Under the pieces are notes generated by a model. The model was not told the origin of the DNA, searched no databases, and saw only the letters and a program-made list of their open reading frames with translations. A stretch of 64,000 nucleotides of DNA from Niveispirillum sp048066115 (GTDB lineage: Bacteria > Pseudomonadota > Alphaproteobacteria > Azospirillales > Azospirillaceae), in assembly GCF_048066115.1 (NCBI RefSeq), contig NZ_JBLTYX010000016.1, positions 111,216 through 175,215 on the forward strand, read 5' to 3'. Positions 41,750 to 49,703 of this stretch are shown here, in pieces; position 1 is the stretch's first letter, and each line of letters starts with the position of its first letter. The position numbers were made by a program, and so were the translations under genes.

Positions 41750-42814
41750 TCACCCCTCCCCGACCGTTGGCGCGCGGGTGCTGCGGACGCGCAGCCGCTC
41801 CTCCTCCACGATCACCTCGGCCAGGGCCGGCACCCATTTCTTCAGGTTTTCCTTGGCACTGGCCGCCGGTGGCAAAGTCATGCCCAGCTGTTCGGCGCGT
41901 TTCGCCCAGTCCAGGCGTTTGGAAACTTCCGCCCCTTCCAGGAAACGCAGCGCGGCATCGGCCTTGGCGGCGAAGACACCATCCTCGCGTGCCGCCAGAC
42001 GCTCGCCACGGCGCTGGGTTTTGGGCTTGGCCATCTCCTTGGCCGCGCGCTCCACATCCTCGGCATTCTTGCGATGGATGCGGAAGACGCAGCCGACCAC
42101 GCGCCCGCCGCCGCGCCCGCCGCCCTGGCGGATCTCATGCAGGGTAGCCATGAACTCGCCCAGCCGCCCGATCTCCTCCAGCGCCGGATCGAGCGCGTAT
42201 TTGCGCAGGTCCTTCCAGTCCTTCAGCTTGTCCATGCAGCCCAGGATGCCGCGCAGCTCGTCCACCTTGGTCTGCCAGTAGGGCTCGGCGGCGTTGCGGT
42301 CGGAATAGCGCTTCAGCACCTCGTAGAGCGTCAGGGCGTACTTGCTCTCGAACTCGTAGATGATGCGCAGCGACAGATAGGAATAAAGCGCCGGCTCGCG
42401 CAGCCGCTCCGACACCCAATTGTGGAACGTGTAGGTCAGCGTCCCGCCCTCGATCCGGCAGGGGCCCAGCAATTGCGAGCTTTCCCAGCCGGCCGTGCCG
42501 TCGGAGCGCAGATAGTTGAACTGGCAGAGAACCTTCTGCAAAGTCTCGATGCTGGCCTTAAGCCTTGTATTGTTGACGTCGGCCGTGCCGTCGCGCACCT
42601 CCGCCGCGAAGCGGCGGATGGAGGCAAGCTCGATCGAATGGCTTTCCACCTTGCCCAGGCTTTCGTAAGCATGGGCCAGCAGATGGTTGAACAGGCGGCG
42701 GTCGGCCAAGGTCAGGTCGGCATCGGCCTTGATCTCCACCGCCCCCGTGGCCTTCACCAGGGTGAGGGGGGTCTTACGGGCGGCCGGGCCGGGGCTGGGT
42801 GGTTTCGCTGCCAT
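41750..42814 (-). CDS. repA: Plasmid replication initiator, Rep_3-like
   Basis: The 354-residue protein has the tandem winged-helix pattern of Rep_3/RepE initiators, including LFNHLLAHAYESLG, YSYLSLRIIYEFESKYALTL and YEVLKRYSDRNAAEPYW. It should bind the iterons that begin about 30 bases upstream of its start and open the origin. The start at 42814 (MAAKPPSPG) has no obvious ribosome site. The frame stays open through the iterons to an ATG at 43291, so a longer product is not excluded. The C-terminal 100 residues are highly charged. Confidence 0.8.
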   Translation of the reverse strand: MAAKPPSPGPAARKTPLTLVKATGAVEIKADADLTLADRRLFNHLLAHAYESLGKVESHSIELASIRRFAAEVRDGTADVNNTRLKASIETLQKVLCQFNYLRSDGTAGWESSQLLGPCRIEGGTLTYTFHNWVSERLREPALYSYLSLRIIYEFESKYALTLYEVLKRYSDRNAAEPYWQTKVDELRGILGCMDKLKDWKDLRKYALDPALEEIGRLGEFMATLHEIRQGGGRGGGRVVGCVFRIHRKNAEDVERAAKEMAKPKTQRRGERLAAREDGVFAAKADAALRFLEGAEVSKRLDWAKRAEQLGMTLPPAASAKENLKKWVPALAEVIVEEERLRVRSTRAPTVGEG

Positions 42815-42840
42815 GGGCGGAGTGTAGGTCGGAGGTTGGG

Positions 42841-43470
42841 GGCCGGCAACTCCGAATTCCCCACCCTCCCCCTGGCCAAAACTCCGGTTCGGGGCTGGCC
42901 AAAACTCCCCTTCAGGGCTGGCGAAACCTCCCGATAGGGCTGGCGAAACCTCCGGAAAGGGGGGTGTAAACGGTTGGAATGATTGGGTGATTTGGCCCTT
43001 AGGAATCTTACTAGGAATCTTAGGAACTTCAGGAAAGGCTGGAATTTCAAGGGATTCGGAGATTTCGCCAGGGTCTGGGATGGCGCGGATTACCGTGGGC
43101 AGCGGACCACATTCGGAGGTTTCGCCAGGGTTCTGGTGCTGAAACAGGGTGTTGCGAGGTCGAATGGCACCTCGGCGCCACTTTCCTTTCACGAATCGGA
43201 GGCCGGCATATTCCCGCCGTTCGGAGATTTTGCCAGGGCGTCTGGCGGCCAGCAGCCGCTCATGTGCAACATCATGCAACAGATTATCCATGGTGCATCA
43301 CCCCATTCGGAGTTTTGGCCAGCCCACCGCGACTCCCAGCAAATCCGCGGGTCTCAGAGGCAACGATTCGGAGTTGGCGCCAGGGGGGGAGGTAATTCGG
43401 AGATTTCGCCAGGGTAGCGGATTCGGAGTTTTGGCCAGGGCGACTCCGAGGCTGCGCAACGTCGCGCAGC
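42841..43470. other. Iteron-type origin of replication
   Basis: Seven copies of a 20-mer close to ATTCGGAG-N-TTT-N-GCCAGGG begin at 43054, 43111, 43219, 43305, 43366, 43395 and 43421. Four inverted copies lie at 42871, 42895, 42918 and 42940, nearest repA, with a degenerate one at 42845. Between the two groups is an AT-rich piece with TAGGAATCTTA repeated at 43000 and 43012. A DnaA-box-like TTATCCATG is at 43284-43292. A near-palindrome GCTGCGCAAC/GTCGCGCAGC at 43451-43470 resembles the parS core. The layout is that of an iteron-regulated oriV with copy-control repeats next to its initiator gene. Confidence 0.85.
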
Positions 43471-43578
43471 GGGAGTAAAATGGTGGTGCATAGAATGGGA
43501 AGGACAATAGGCATCATCTGCACCTCGATAATCGGAAATTAATCCTATATCGGGAGTGCCATGAAGGCAATGGTGTCG

Positions 43579-44556
43579 TCAGGATACTCGACGCAACAAG
43601 TCCGCTACCTCCCGGTCCACCAGTTCCTTGGGCACGCGGAAGCCGTCGAATCGCTCATAGAGTGGCGTCACCAGTTCATGGATAACGTCGGGGAGATTCT
43701 GCACGATTTGGGTGATTGAGGCTGTGACTGACAGATCAACCGTATCGGCGAGACTGCGATAAGTTCCTGGCGGCATGGATGAGCCAGTACCGCCCCAGGA
43801 AATCAACTCTCTAAACGCCAAGCCGCGATATCGAGCCGAGAAGTGAATCTCCGCCTGTCCTTTGGTCAAGTTCTCAGCAAGGTTTCGGGCATGCAGCAGT
43901 GCTTCCGTCAGCCGCCATATCGGAAGCTGAATATCAAAAACCCGGCCCGGAGCCGGGGTGTCGGAGTCATCCTCCTTGAATCCCCGCTCCAGAAAGGCTT
44001 GACCGGCGGAAGAAATGCGCCAGAAGTCGGTATAGGCTGGCTCATTCAGGAATAATTTCTCCCCAAGGCGCCCTATCCAACATTCAATAATGCCGTCTGC
44101 AAGGATTTGCGGCGAAATACCGTCCCTGGTCGGCGCCCAGAACGAGCCCCAGCCTGTGAGCCGTACAGTCAGTTGCGGCAGAAGCGGTAGCAGTTCCTTT
44201 TCACCAACTTTCTGTAAGTCCCCTCTGATCTCGTAATCCACCTGATATCCCCCCAGCGAATGCCGTGCAGGAGCATCAGGCGGCAACGGCGCGATCAATT
44301 CCTGCCAGCGTGCCCGCGCCGCCGCAATAAAGGCCGCATGGCTGCCTGGGGCAGGCCCCTCCTGCACCAGCCCCACCACATTCAGGATGGAAAGCGCCCT
44401 TCCCAGCGACAGGGTCGTCTCGCCCTTGTCGAAGGCGATGATCACCGGCTTGCTGACCCCGGCCAGGTCGGCATGGGCCTGCTGGGTCAGGCCTTCCTGC
44501 TTGCGGCGGCGGATGGTTTCGGCCACCAGTTGCGGCCAGTCGAGGGGCTGGATCAT
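43579..44556 (-). CDS. HTH protein with a large unknown C-terminal domain, paired with HipA
   Basis: The 325-residue protein has an XRE/HipB-like helix-turn-helix at about residues 10-60 (RRRKQEGLTQQAHADLAGVS, KPVIIAFDKGETTLS). A domain of about 250 residues that I do not recognise follows (LPQLTVRLTGWGSFWAPTRD, ARYRGLAFRELISWG). Its ATG overlaps the stop of the hipA gene upstream (ATGA), so it is translated after HipA rather than before it. It is much longer than the usual 70-110 residue HipB. Base composition is lower in GC than the surroundings. It may be the antitoxin plus a sensor or effector domain. Confidence 0.7.
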   Translation of the reverse strand: MIQPLDWPQLVAETIRRRKQEGLTQQAHADLAGVSKPVIIAFDKGETTLSLGRALSILNVVGLVQEGPAPGSHAAFIAAARARWQELIAPLPPDAPARHSLGGYQVDYEIRGDLQKVGEKELLPLLPQLTVRLTGWGSFWAPTRDGISPQILADGIIECWIGRLGEKLFLNEPAYTDFWRISSAGQAFLERGFKEDDSDTPAPGRVFDIQLPIWRLTEALLHARNLAENLTKGQAEIHFSARYRGLAFRELISWGGTGSSMPPGTYRSLADTVDLSVTASITQIVQNLPDVIHELVTPLYERFDGFRVPKELVDREVADLLRRVS

Positions 44557-45716
44557 GGGGTTACCCGTGCACAGGCGGCGTGGACGATGTCGGCATATCG
44601 GTGGACGAAGCCGTCGACCCCCTCCCCGGCCGGTGGAACCAGTTTCGGGCTGGCGGCGGCGCGGGTGGCCAGGTCACGCAGTGCCCGGCGGGCGGCGCGG
44701 TCCGGCAGGCCGATGGCTTCGGCGAAATCCAGCAGCAGGGCAGCGTCGATCCGGTCCAACGGTTGGTGGGCGCCGCACAGGGTCAGGGCCGTGCGCCGGT
44801 CGTAGCTTCCACCATAGTGCAGCGTGTTCAACAGGTCATAGGCGGGGGACAGGCGCATCCCGGCGGGTGTTTCCAGCAGCGAGAAATTCTTCAGATGCGC
44901 GTCGGCATTGCCGATCAGGACCGATATCACCAGCTGGCGGAAGAACCGGTTGAGATCGATCACCGGGCGGGCGGAATGGCGGGTGATGGCATCGGCCACC
45001 TCCTCATAACTGCCCGCATATTTGCCGCGATAATCGTTGCCGCGCGGGCGGGCCAGGATCTGGGCGAAATCCTCCATCCGCAGCTTGGCACCGTCACCGG
45101 TACGGTCGAAGCGGGTGACGAGCAGGCACGGCTCCTCATACCCTTCCACGAAGCTGTTGCGGAAACCCGTCACCTGATCGGCGCCCAGGATATGGGCAGC
45201 CAATGACAGGCTGAGGAATTCGTTGCGCACCAGGCTGTCATTGCTGGCGTGATTGAACTTGGCGATATGGGTGGCCGGGCTGTCGATGGTGGCGGGGTGG
45301 AAGTGCTTGGCATTTTGGAAGGCCAGCAGCTTGCGCTGTACCCCGCTGATGGTGTGGCCGGGGGGGGCTTCGTCGGACCAGGCCGGGTCTGCAGCCGGTT
45401 GGGCGGCTGGATCGGTGGGCAGCACCGACACCGCCCCGATGCAATCGCCGCCATAGCGCAGCAGCAGGCCGAAATCATCCTGATCCTCGATCCGGCCGGC
45501 GCGGGCCTGGCGTTCGCGCAGCCAGCCCTCCGCCCCCAGATGCTGGAAGAACGGGTGCAGGCCGACGGACCAGCCATGTTCTCCTGCTGACACCGGCAGA
45601 CCGCAGCCGATATCCTGCGTCCAGCCGGTGTCATAGACAAAGCGGCTGCCCCCCGCCGCCGTTTCCGACAGCAGGCCGGCCCTTTGTCCCCTGAACAGAA
45701 CCTGTGCCGTGCGCAA
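44553..45716 (-). CDS. HipA-family kinase, first gene of a reversed hipAB-type operon
   Basis: The 387-residue protein has SGVQRK (124-129) in the P-loop-like region, GNADAHLKN (269-277) as the catalytic loop and SPAYDL (290-295) as metal site, all intact. It starts with TTG at 45716; AGGAGGG five to six bases upstream supports that start. It precedes the HTH partner, opposite to classic hipBA order, and lies between the origin and the par locus. A role in stabilising the replicon by addiction is likely, though not shown. Confidence 0.83.
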   Translation of the reverse strand: MRTAQVLFRGQRAGLLSETAAGGSRFVYDTGWTQDIGCGLPVSAGEHGWSVGLHPFFQHLGAEGWLRERQARAGRIEDQDDFGLLLRYGGDCIGAVSVLPTDPAAQPAADPAWSDEAPPGHTISGVQRKLLAFQNAKHFHPATIDSPATHIAKFNHASNDSLVRNEFLSLSLAAHILGADQVTGFRNSFVEGYEEPCLLVTRFDRTGDGAKLRMEDFAQILARPRGNDYRGKYAGSYEEVADAITRHSARPVIDLNRFFRQLVISVLIGNADAHLKNFSLLETPAGMRLSPAYDLLNTLHYGGSYDRRTALTLCGAHQPLDRIDAALLLDFAEAIGLPDRAARRALRDLATRAAASPKLVPPAGEGVDGFVHRYADIVHAACARVTP

Positions 45717-46172
45717 CCGACCCTCCTGCTGGTCATGGATACGTTACACGGGGCCCATAATAGTCGGATTTTGTATCATTTGGTAAGGTATAAGGTTCTG
45801 GTTGAGGTATAGGTAAGGAAAAGTCATTAATATGTTACTTTATGTGGAATTTGGATAATTAGGTAAATAATAACTTACAAATCTGGATAATGCGCGGGTT
45901 GATGCGTCTGGTGGTAAGGAAAAACTGACTGTGTCGGCCGGCCGGGACCGGAGGATGTCCGGAAATAGCCGAACTGTGTGCCCTGCTGCCTCCGCCGACG
46001 GCTGACCGGCAGGTGAACAGGCAATTGTCTCCCGACAAGCTTGCCGTTCCGCAAAAGGGGCATTTCCGCCATGATCGCCGCGATGCTTGGCCGGGCGGGT
46101 TCGCATGCCCAGCTTTGTTGCCATGATGATGCGGGGGGCCACCCCGCCGGACCCTATTGTGGAAGGTGTGAG
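45717..46172. promoter_or_regulatory. AT-rich divergent region between hipA and the aldehyde dehydrogenase
   Basis: The 456-base gap contains an AT-rich island at about 45755-45900, unusual in this window. It has repeated AGGTATA/AGGTAAA-like motifs, TGGATAAT twice (45852-45859 and 45884-45891) and several TATA-like stretches. The remainder (45900-46160) is normal GC with no recognisable feature. The island probably holds the hipA promoter and operators. Confidence 0.4.
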
Positions 46173-47651
46173 ATGGTTGCCGAAACGCTGCGCCCGCTGG
46201 GGCTTTCCGATGCCGATCTGCTGCGCGACCGGTGCGTGGTGGGTGGCGTCTGGCTGGGTGCGGACAGCGGGGAGACGTTCCCCGTGAAGAACCCCGCCAC
46301 GGGCGAGGTGCTGGCATATGTGCCGAAGATGGGTGCTGCGGAGACGGCGCGTGCCATCCTGGCCGCCAATGAAGCCCTGCCCGCCTGGCGGGCCAAGACG
46401 GCGCAGGAGCGGGCCAAGCTGCTGGAGCGCTGGAACGATCTGATGCTTGCGGCTGCCGATGATCTGGCCCTGCTGCTGACCCTGGAACAGGGCAAGTCGC
46501 TGGCGGAAGCCAAGGGCGAGATCGTGTATGGCGCCAGCTTCATCAGCTGGTTTGCCGAGGAAGGGCGCCGCGCCTATGGCGATGTGATCCCGACGCACAA
46601 GGCGGGATCGCGCCTGTTCGCCATCAAGCAGGCGGTGGGCGTGGTCGGGGCCATCACGCCCTGGAACTTCCCCAACGCCATGATCACCCGCAAACTGGGC
46701 CCGGCGCTCGCGGCGGGCTGTACGGTGGTGCTGAAGCCGGCGGAGGCCACACCGCTGTCGGCCCTGGCGCTGGCCGTGCTGGCGGAGCGGGCGGGCATTC
46801 CGGCGGGCGTGATCAATATCGTCACCGGCGATCCGGTGGCGATCGGCGGGGCGCTGACCGCCTCGCCCATCGTGCGCAAGATCAGCTTCACCGGCTCCAC
46901 CCGTGTCGGCCGCCTGCTGATGGCGCAGAGTGCGGAGACGGTGAAGCGCCTGTCGCTGGAACTGGGCGGCAATGCGCCGTTCATCGTGTTCGACGATGCC
47001 GATCTGGGGCCGGCGGTCACCGGGGCCATGGCATCCAAGTACCGCAATTCCGGCCAGACCTGCGTCTGCGCCAACCGGGTGTTCGTGGAGGATGGCATCC
47101 ATGATGCCTTCGTGGCGCGACTGACCGAGGAAGTAAAAAAGCTGCGGGTCGGCAACGGGGTGGAGAAGGGCGTCAACCAGGGGCCGCTGATCAATCTGGC
47201 CGCGGTGGAGAAGGTGGAAGAACTGGTGGCCGATGCCCTGGAGAAGGGCGCCACGCTGGTCACGGGCGGCAAGCGCCATGCGCTGGGTGGCTGCTTCTAT
47301 GAGCCCACGGTGCTGACTGGCATTACCGGTGAGATGCGCATCGCGCATGAGGAGATTTTCGGGCCCGTCGCCGCCATCCAGCGCTTCAAGGGTGAGGAGG
47401 AGGTGCTGCGGCTGGCCAACGATACCGAGTTCGGGCTGGCCGCCTATTTCTACAGCCGCGACATGGGCCGGATCTGGCGCGTGGCAGAGGGGCTGGAGAG
47501 CGGCATGGTCGGCGTGAACGAGGGGCTGATCTCCACCGAGGTGGCGCCGTTCGGCGGCGTCAAACAGTCCGGGCTGGGGCGCGAGGGCAGCAGCATCGGG
47601 TTGGATGAGTATCTGGAGGTGAAATACATCTCCATGGCCGTGGGGGGCTGA
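46173..47651 (+). CDS. gabD: NAD(P)-dependent aldehyde dehydrogenase, succinate-semialdehyde type
   Basis: The 492-residue enzyme has the family motifs TPWNFPNAMITRK, FTGSTRVGR, the general base in LELGGNAPF and the catalytic Cys297 in NSGQTCVCANRVF. The N-terminal and C-terminal spacing matches GabD-type succinate-semialdehyde dehydrogenases, and FGGVKQSGLGREG is typical. It would oxidise succinate semialdehyde to succinate. GGAAGG precedes the ATG at 46173; the frame is open upstream without family similarity. A strong terminator follows. No aminotransferase partner is nearby. Confidence 0.85.
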   Translation: MVAETLRPLGLSDADLLRDRCVVGGVWLGADSGETFPVKNPATGEVLAYVPKMGAAETARAILAANEALPAWRAKTAQERAKLLERWNDLMLAAADDLALLLTLEQGKSLAEAKGEIVYGASFISWFAEEGRRAYGDVIPTHKAGSRLFAIKQAVGVVGAITPWNFPNAMITRKLGPALAAGCTVVLKPAEATPLSALALAVLAERAGIPAGVINIVTGDPVAIGGALTASPIVRKISFTGSTRVGRLLMAQSAETVKRLSLELGGNAPFIVFDDADLGPAVTGAMASKYRNSGQTCVCANRVFVEDGIHDAFVARLTEEVKKLRVGNGVEKGVNQGPLINLAAVEKVEELVADALEKGATLVTGGKRHALGGCFYEPTVLTGITGEMRIAHEEIFGPVAAIQRFKGEEEVLRLANDTEFGLAAYFYSRDMGRIWRVAEGLESGMVGVNEGLISTEVAPFGGVKQSGLGREGSSIGLDEYLEVKYISMAVGG

Positions 47652-47685
47652 GGTCCCCCCTGCCCGGCCGGGTATGGGAAATCAG

Positions 47686-47722
47686 ATGGCCCGCTCCTGC
47701 AAACAGGAGCGGGCCATTTTTA
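47686..47722 (+). terminator. Strong intrinsic terminator after gabD
   Basis: A perfect 14-base stem (ATGGCCCGCTCCTG, 47686-47699, pairing with 47704-47717) with a CAAA loop is followed by TTTTATTT. It also lies eight bases past the end of the convergent parB gene and may serve both. Confidence 0.9.
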
Positions 47723-47729
47723 TTTCATA

Positions 47730-48599
47730 TCAATGGCTTGAGAGAATCCGGTCGATCTCTCCGCGCAGCCGTTCCAGCTGCTGGCGCTGCGGGTCGCTCA
47801 GCGGCTGGGGTGAGGCCGCGAAGCGGGTCACCAGGGGTTCCAGGCGGGCCACGGCACCCGACAGGACCTTGGCGGTGGGGGCGGCCGGATCGGGCTGCTT
47901 CATGGGGACCGGGGTCCCCTGCCCTGCCCCGGCCGCCCGCGCCTCACGCAAGGCCTTGACCGAGGCGCCACGGCGCAGCAGCGACAGGAGATGCTCGCGC
48001 TCCCCCTCCCCGCTCGCCAATGCCAGTTCCACCATGGCGTTGCGCGACAGGTGCAACGTTGCACATTCGGCCAGCACCGGCTCCGGCAGGGTCAGCAGTT
48101 TCAGGACGCGATTGACCTGGGTGCGGCTCCAGCCCAGGGCGCCGGCGGCGGCCTCCTGGGTATAGGCGTGGCGTTCCATCAGGGCCTGGATGCCGCTGGC
48201 TTCCTCCAGCGGCGACAGGTCGACGCGCTGCAGGTTCTCGACGAGTGCGATTTCTTCCGCGTGGCCATTGGTGACGATGGCGTGGATGGTGGGACGGCCG
48301 AGCAGGCCGAGGGCGCGCCAGCGGCGCTCGCCGGCGACGATCTCGTACTCCCCCCTCCGGTCGGCGATGGCGCGGACCAGGATGGGTTGCAGCAGGCCCT
48401 GCTTGTCGATGCTGTCGGCCAGCTGGCGCAGCGCATCCTCATCGAAATGGCGGCGCGGCTGGTCGGCGCGCGGATGGACATGGGCCCGTTCCACCTCGAT
48501 CAGGCGGGGGAATTCGCGGGAGATCAGCGAGCCGTCGCCGCGCGCGGCGACATCGTCCATGGCCCGGCCGAAGGCGGACTTACCCTTCTGCAGCTTCAC
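47730..48599 (-). CDS. parB: ParB partition protein
   Basis: The 289-residue protein has the ParB/Spo0J N-terminal nucleotide-binding region (HVHPRADQPRRHF, LADSIDKQGLLQPILVR and YEIVAGERRWRALGL) and the helix-turn-helix EEASGIQALMERHAYTQEAA. A C-terminal dimerisation region follows. It starts with GTG at 48599 inside the end of parA, with AAAGGAGAT six bases upstream, so translation is coupled. It should bind the palindrome upstream of parA. A second copy of that palindrome's core lies within its own gene at 48051-48064. Confidence 0.87.
   Translation of the reverse strand: MKLQKGKSAFGRAMDDVAARGDGSLISREFPRLIEVERAHVHPRADQPRRHFDEDALRQLADSIDKQGLLQPILVRAIADRRGEYEIVAGERRWRALGLLGRPTIHAIVTNGHAEEIALVENLQRVDLSPLEEASGIQALMERHAYTQEAAAGALGWSRTQVNRVLKLLTLPEPVLAECATLHLSRNAMVELALASGEGEREHLLSLLRRGASVKALREARAAGAGQGTPVPMKQPDPAAPTAKVLSGAVARLEPLVTRFAASPQPLSDPQRQQLERLRGEIDRILSSH
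48050..48065. promoter_or_regulatory. Second parS-like core inside parB
   Basis: GGTGCAACGTTGCACA matches the centre of the 52-bp palindrome upstream of parA at 15 of 16 positions, and 14 of these (48051-48064) are perfectly palindromic. In a GC-rich genome this AT-balanced palindrome is unlikely by chance, and the coding context does not require it. Confidence 0.55.
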
Positions 48600-49548
48600 C
48601 GGCGATCTCCTTTGCCAATTGCATATAGGCCTGTACCGGGTGGTCCTGCGGCAGGGCCTCCACCGCGATGACATTGTTATAGGCGGCCTGGTTGATGCCG
48701 GTGCTCATCCGTACCGGCGCGAAGACGCGGCCCAGGTCGGACTGTCCGGTGAAACGCTCGCGCAGGTCGGCCAGCACCTCCCGGTCCACGGTCTGGCGGT
48801 CGGTATACATGGTGGGCAGCACGCCCAGCACCGTCAGGTCATGGTTGGTGAAGCGGCGCACGCGGCCGATGGTCTTCAACAGCAGCGGAATGCCCAGCAG
48901 ATCGACGGGGCGCGTGGCCACGGGGATCAGCACATGGTCGGCGGCGTTCAGCGCGTTGATGGTCATGGAGCCCAGGTTGGGCGGCGTGTCGATCAGGATC
49001 CAGTCGTAATCCCCCGTCACCTCCGCCAGCGCCGCCTTCAGGCGGGTTTCGCGGCCGACCAGGCCGGCGGCACTGTCAAATTCGGCCAGGGCCACGCCGG
49101 ACGGCAGCACGTCGAAGCTTTTCAGCCTGATGATCGTGTCGGCCACGGGCCGGTCATCGACCAGCACGGCATGCAGGGTGGCGCCCTTCTCCTCCAGCTC
49201 GATGATGTCGCAGCCGACCATGGCCGTGGCGCTGGCCTGCGGGTCTGCATCGACCAGCAGCACGCGGAAGCCCAGGCGGGCGAAACAGGCGGCTAGGTTG
49301 ACGGATGTGGCGGATTTGCCCACCCCGCCCTTCTGGTTGGAACAGGCGATGACGCGGGCCTGTCCCGGCCGGGCGCCGACGCCGATCAGACGCAGGACGG
49401 CATCGGGAACAGGTTCCTTGCCCCCTTCCCAGCGGCTGATCCGCGCCTTGTCATAGGAACGGCCCAAAGCCTCGTTCAGGTGCCGCGCGCAGGCCTCCTG
49501 CGTCAGTTCCTTGCGCTTGCGGAACGCCTTCAGGGCATCGCCGGACAT
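48580..49548 (-). CDS. parA: ParA partition ATPase with N-terminal HTH (type Ia)
   Basis: The 322-residue protein has an XRE-like helix-turn-helix in its first 60 residues (ELTQEACARHLNEALGRSYD, KARISRWEGGKE). The ParA ATPase follows with deviant Walker A NQKGGVGKS, VLLVDADPQASAT and WILIDTPPNLG. The HTH marks it as type Ia, able to repress its own operon. The ATG at 49548 has AGGGAGA upstream; a GTG at 49569 is also in frame. Two GTCAAC/GTTGAC-type inverted repeats in the promoter region are candidate ParA operators. Confidence 0.88.
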   Translation of the reverse strand: MSGDALKAFRKRKELTQEACARHLNEALGRSYDKARISRWEGGKEPVPDAVLRLIGVGARPGQARVIACSNQKGGVGKSATSVNLAACFARLGFRVLLVDADPQASATAMVGCDIIELEEKGATLHAVLVDDRPVADTIIRLKSFDVLPSGVALAEFDSAAGLVGRETRLKAALAEVTGDYDWILIDTPPNLGSMTINALNAADHVLIPVATRPVDLLGIPLLLKTIGRVRRFTNHDLTVLGVLPTMYTDRQTVDREVLADLRERFTGQSDLGRVFAPVRMSTGINQAAYNNVIAVEALPQDHPVQAYMQLAKEIAGEAAEG

Positions 49549-49599
49549 GACCCAATCTCCCTTTGTCACGGGATCAATTGGGGGCAGGGCAGGGGAGTT

Positions 49600-49629
49600 G
49601 TCAACGATGTTGACGGTTGAGTGTCAACC
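49600..49629. promoter_or_regulatory. Two ParA operator-like inverted repeats
   Basis: GTCAAC-GAT-GTTGAC (49600-49614) and GGTTGA-GTG-TCAACC (49615-49629) lie directly next to each other, 52-81 bases upstream of the parA start. The shared TCAAC/GTTGA half-sites suggest one binding protein, most simply the HTH of ParA. Confidence 0.6.
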
Positions 49630-49632
49630 TTT

Positions 49633-49684
49633 AAGCATCAAAAATAGGGTTGTGCAACGTTGCACAACCCTATTTTTGATGCTT
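49633..49684. other. Probable centromere (parS): perfect 52-bp palindrome
   Basis: The sequence from 49633 to 49684 is a perfect palindrome centred between 49658 and 49659, with a core GTTGTGCAACGTTGCACAAC flanked by AT-rich arms (ATCAAAAATAGG). It lies upstream of parAB and ends 20 bases from the stop of the convergent M24 gene. ParB binding is the most likely role; it could also act as a hairpin terminator for the M24 gene. Confidence 0.75.
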
Positions 49685-49703
49685 TGCCTGATTTCTGGTG
49701 CCC

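Noticed and set aside
42815..43291. N-terminal extension of RepA through the iterons
   Set aside because: The extension is proline-rich and is largely the translation of iteron sequence; family similarity begins near 42814. It is kept only as a formal alternative.
42841..43440. CRISPR array
   Set aside because: The repeats are 20 bp, occur in both orientations with irregular spacing and lie beside a Rep_3 initiator, so they are iterons.
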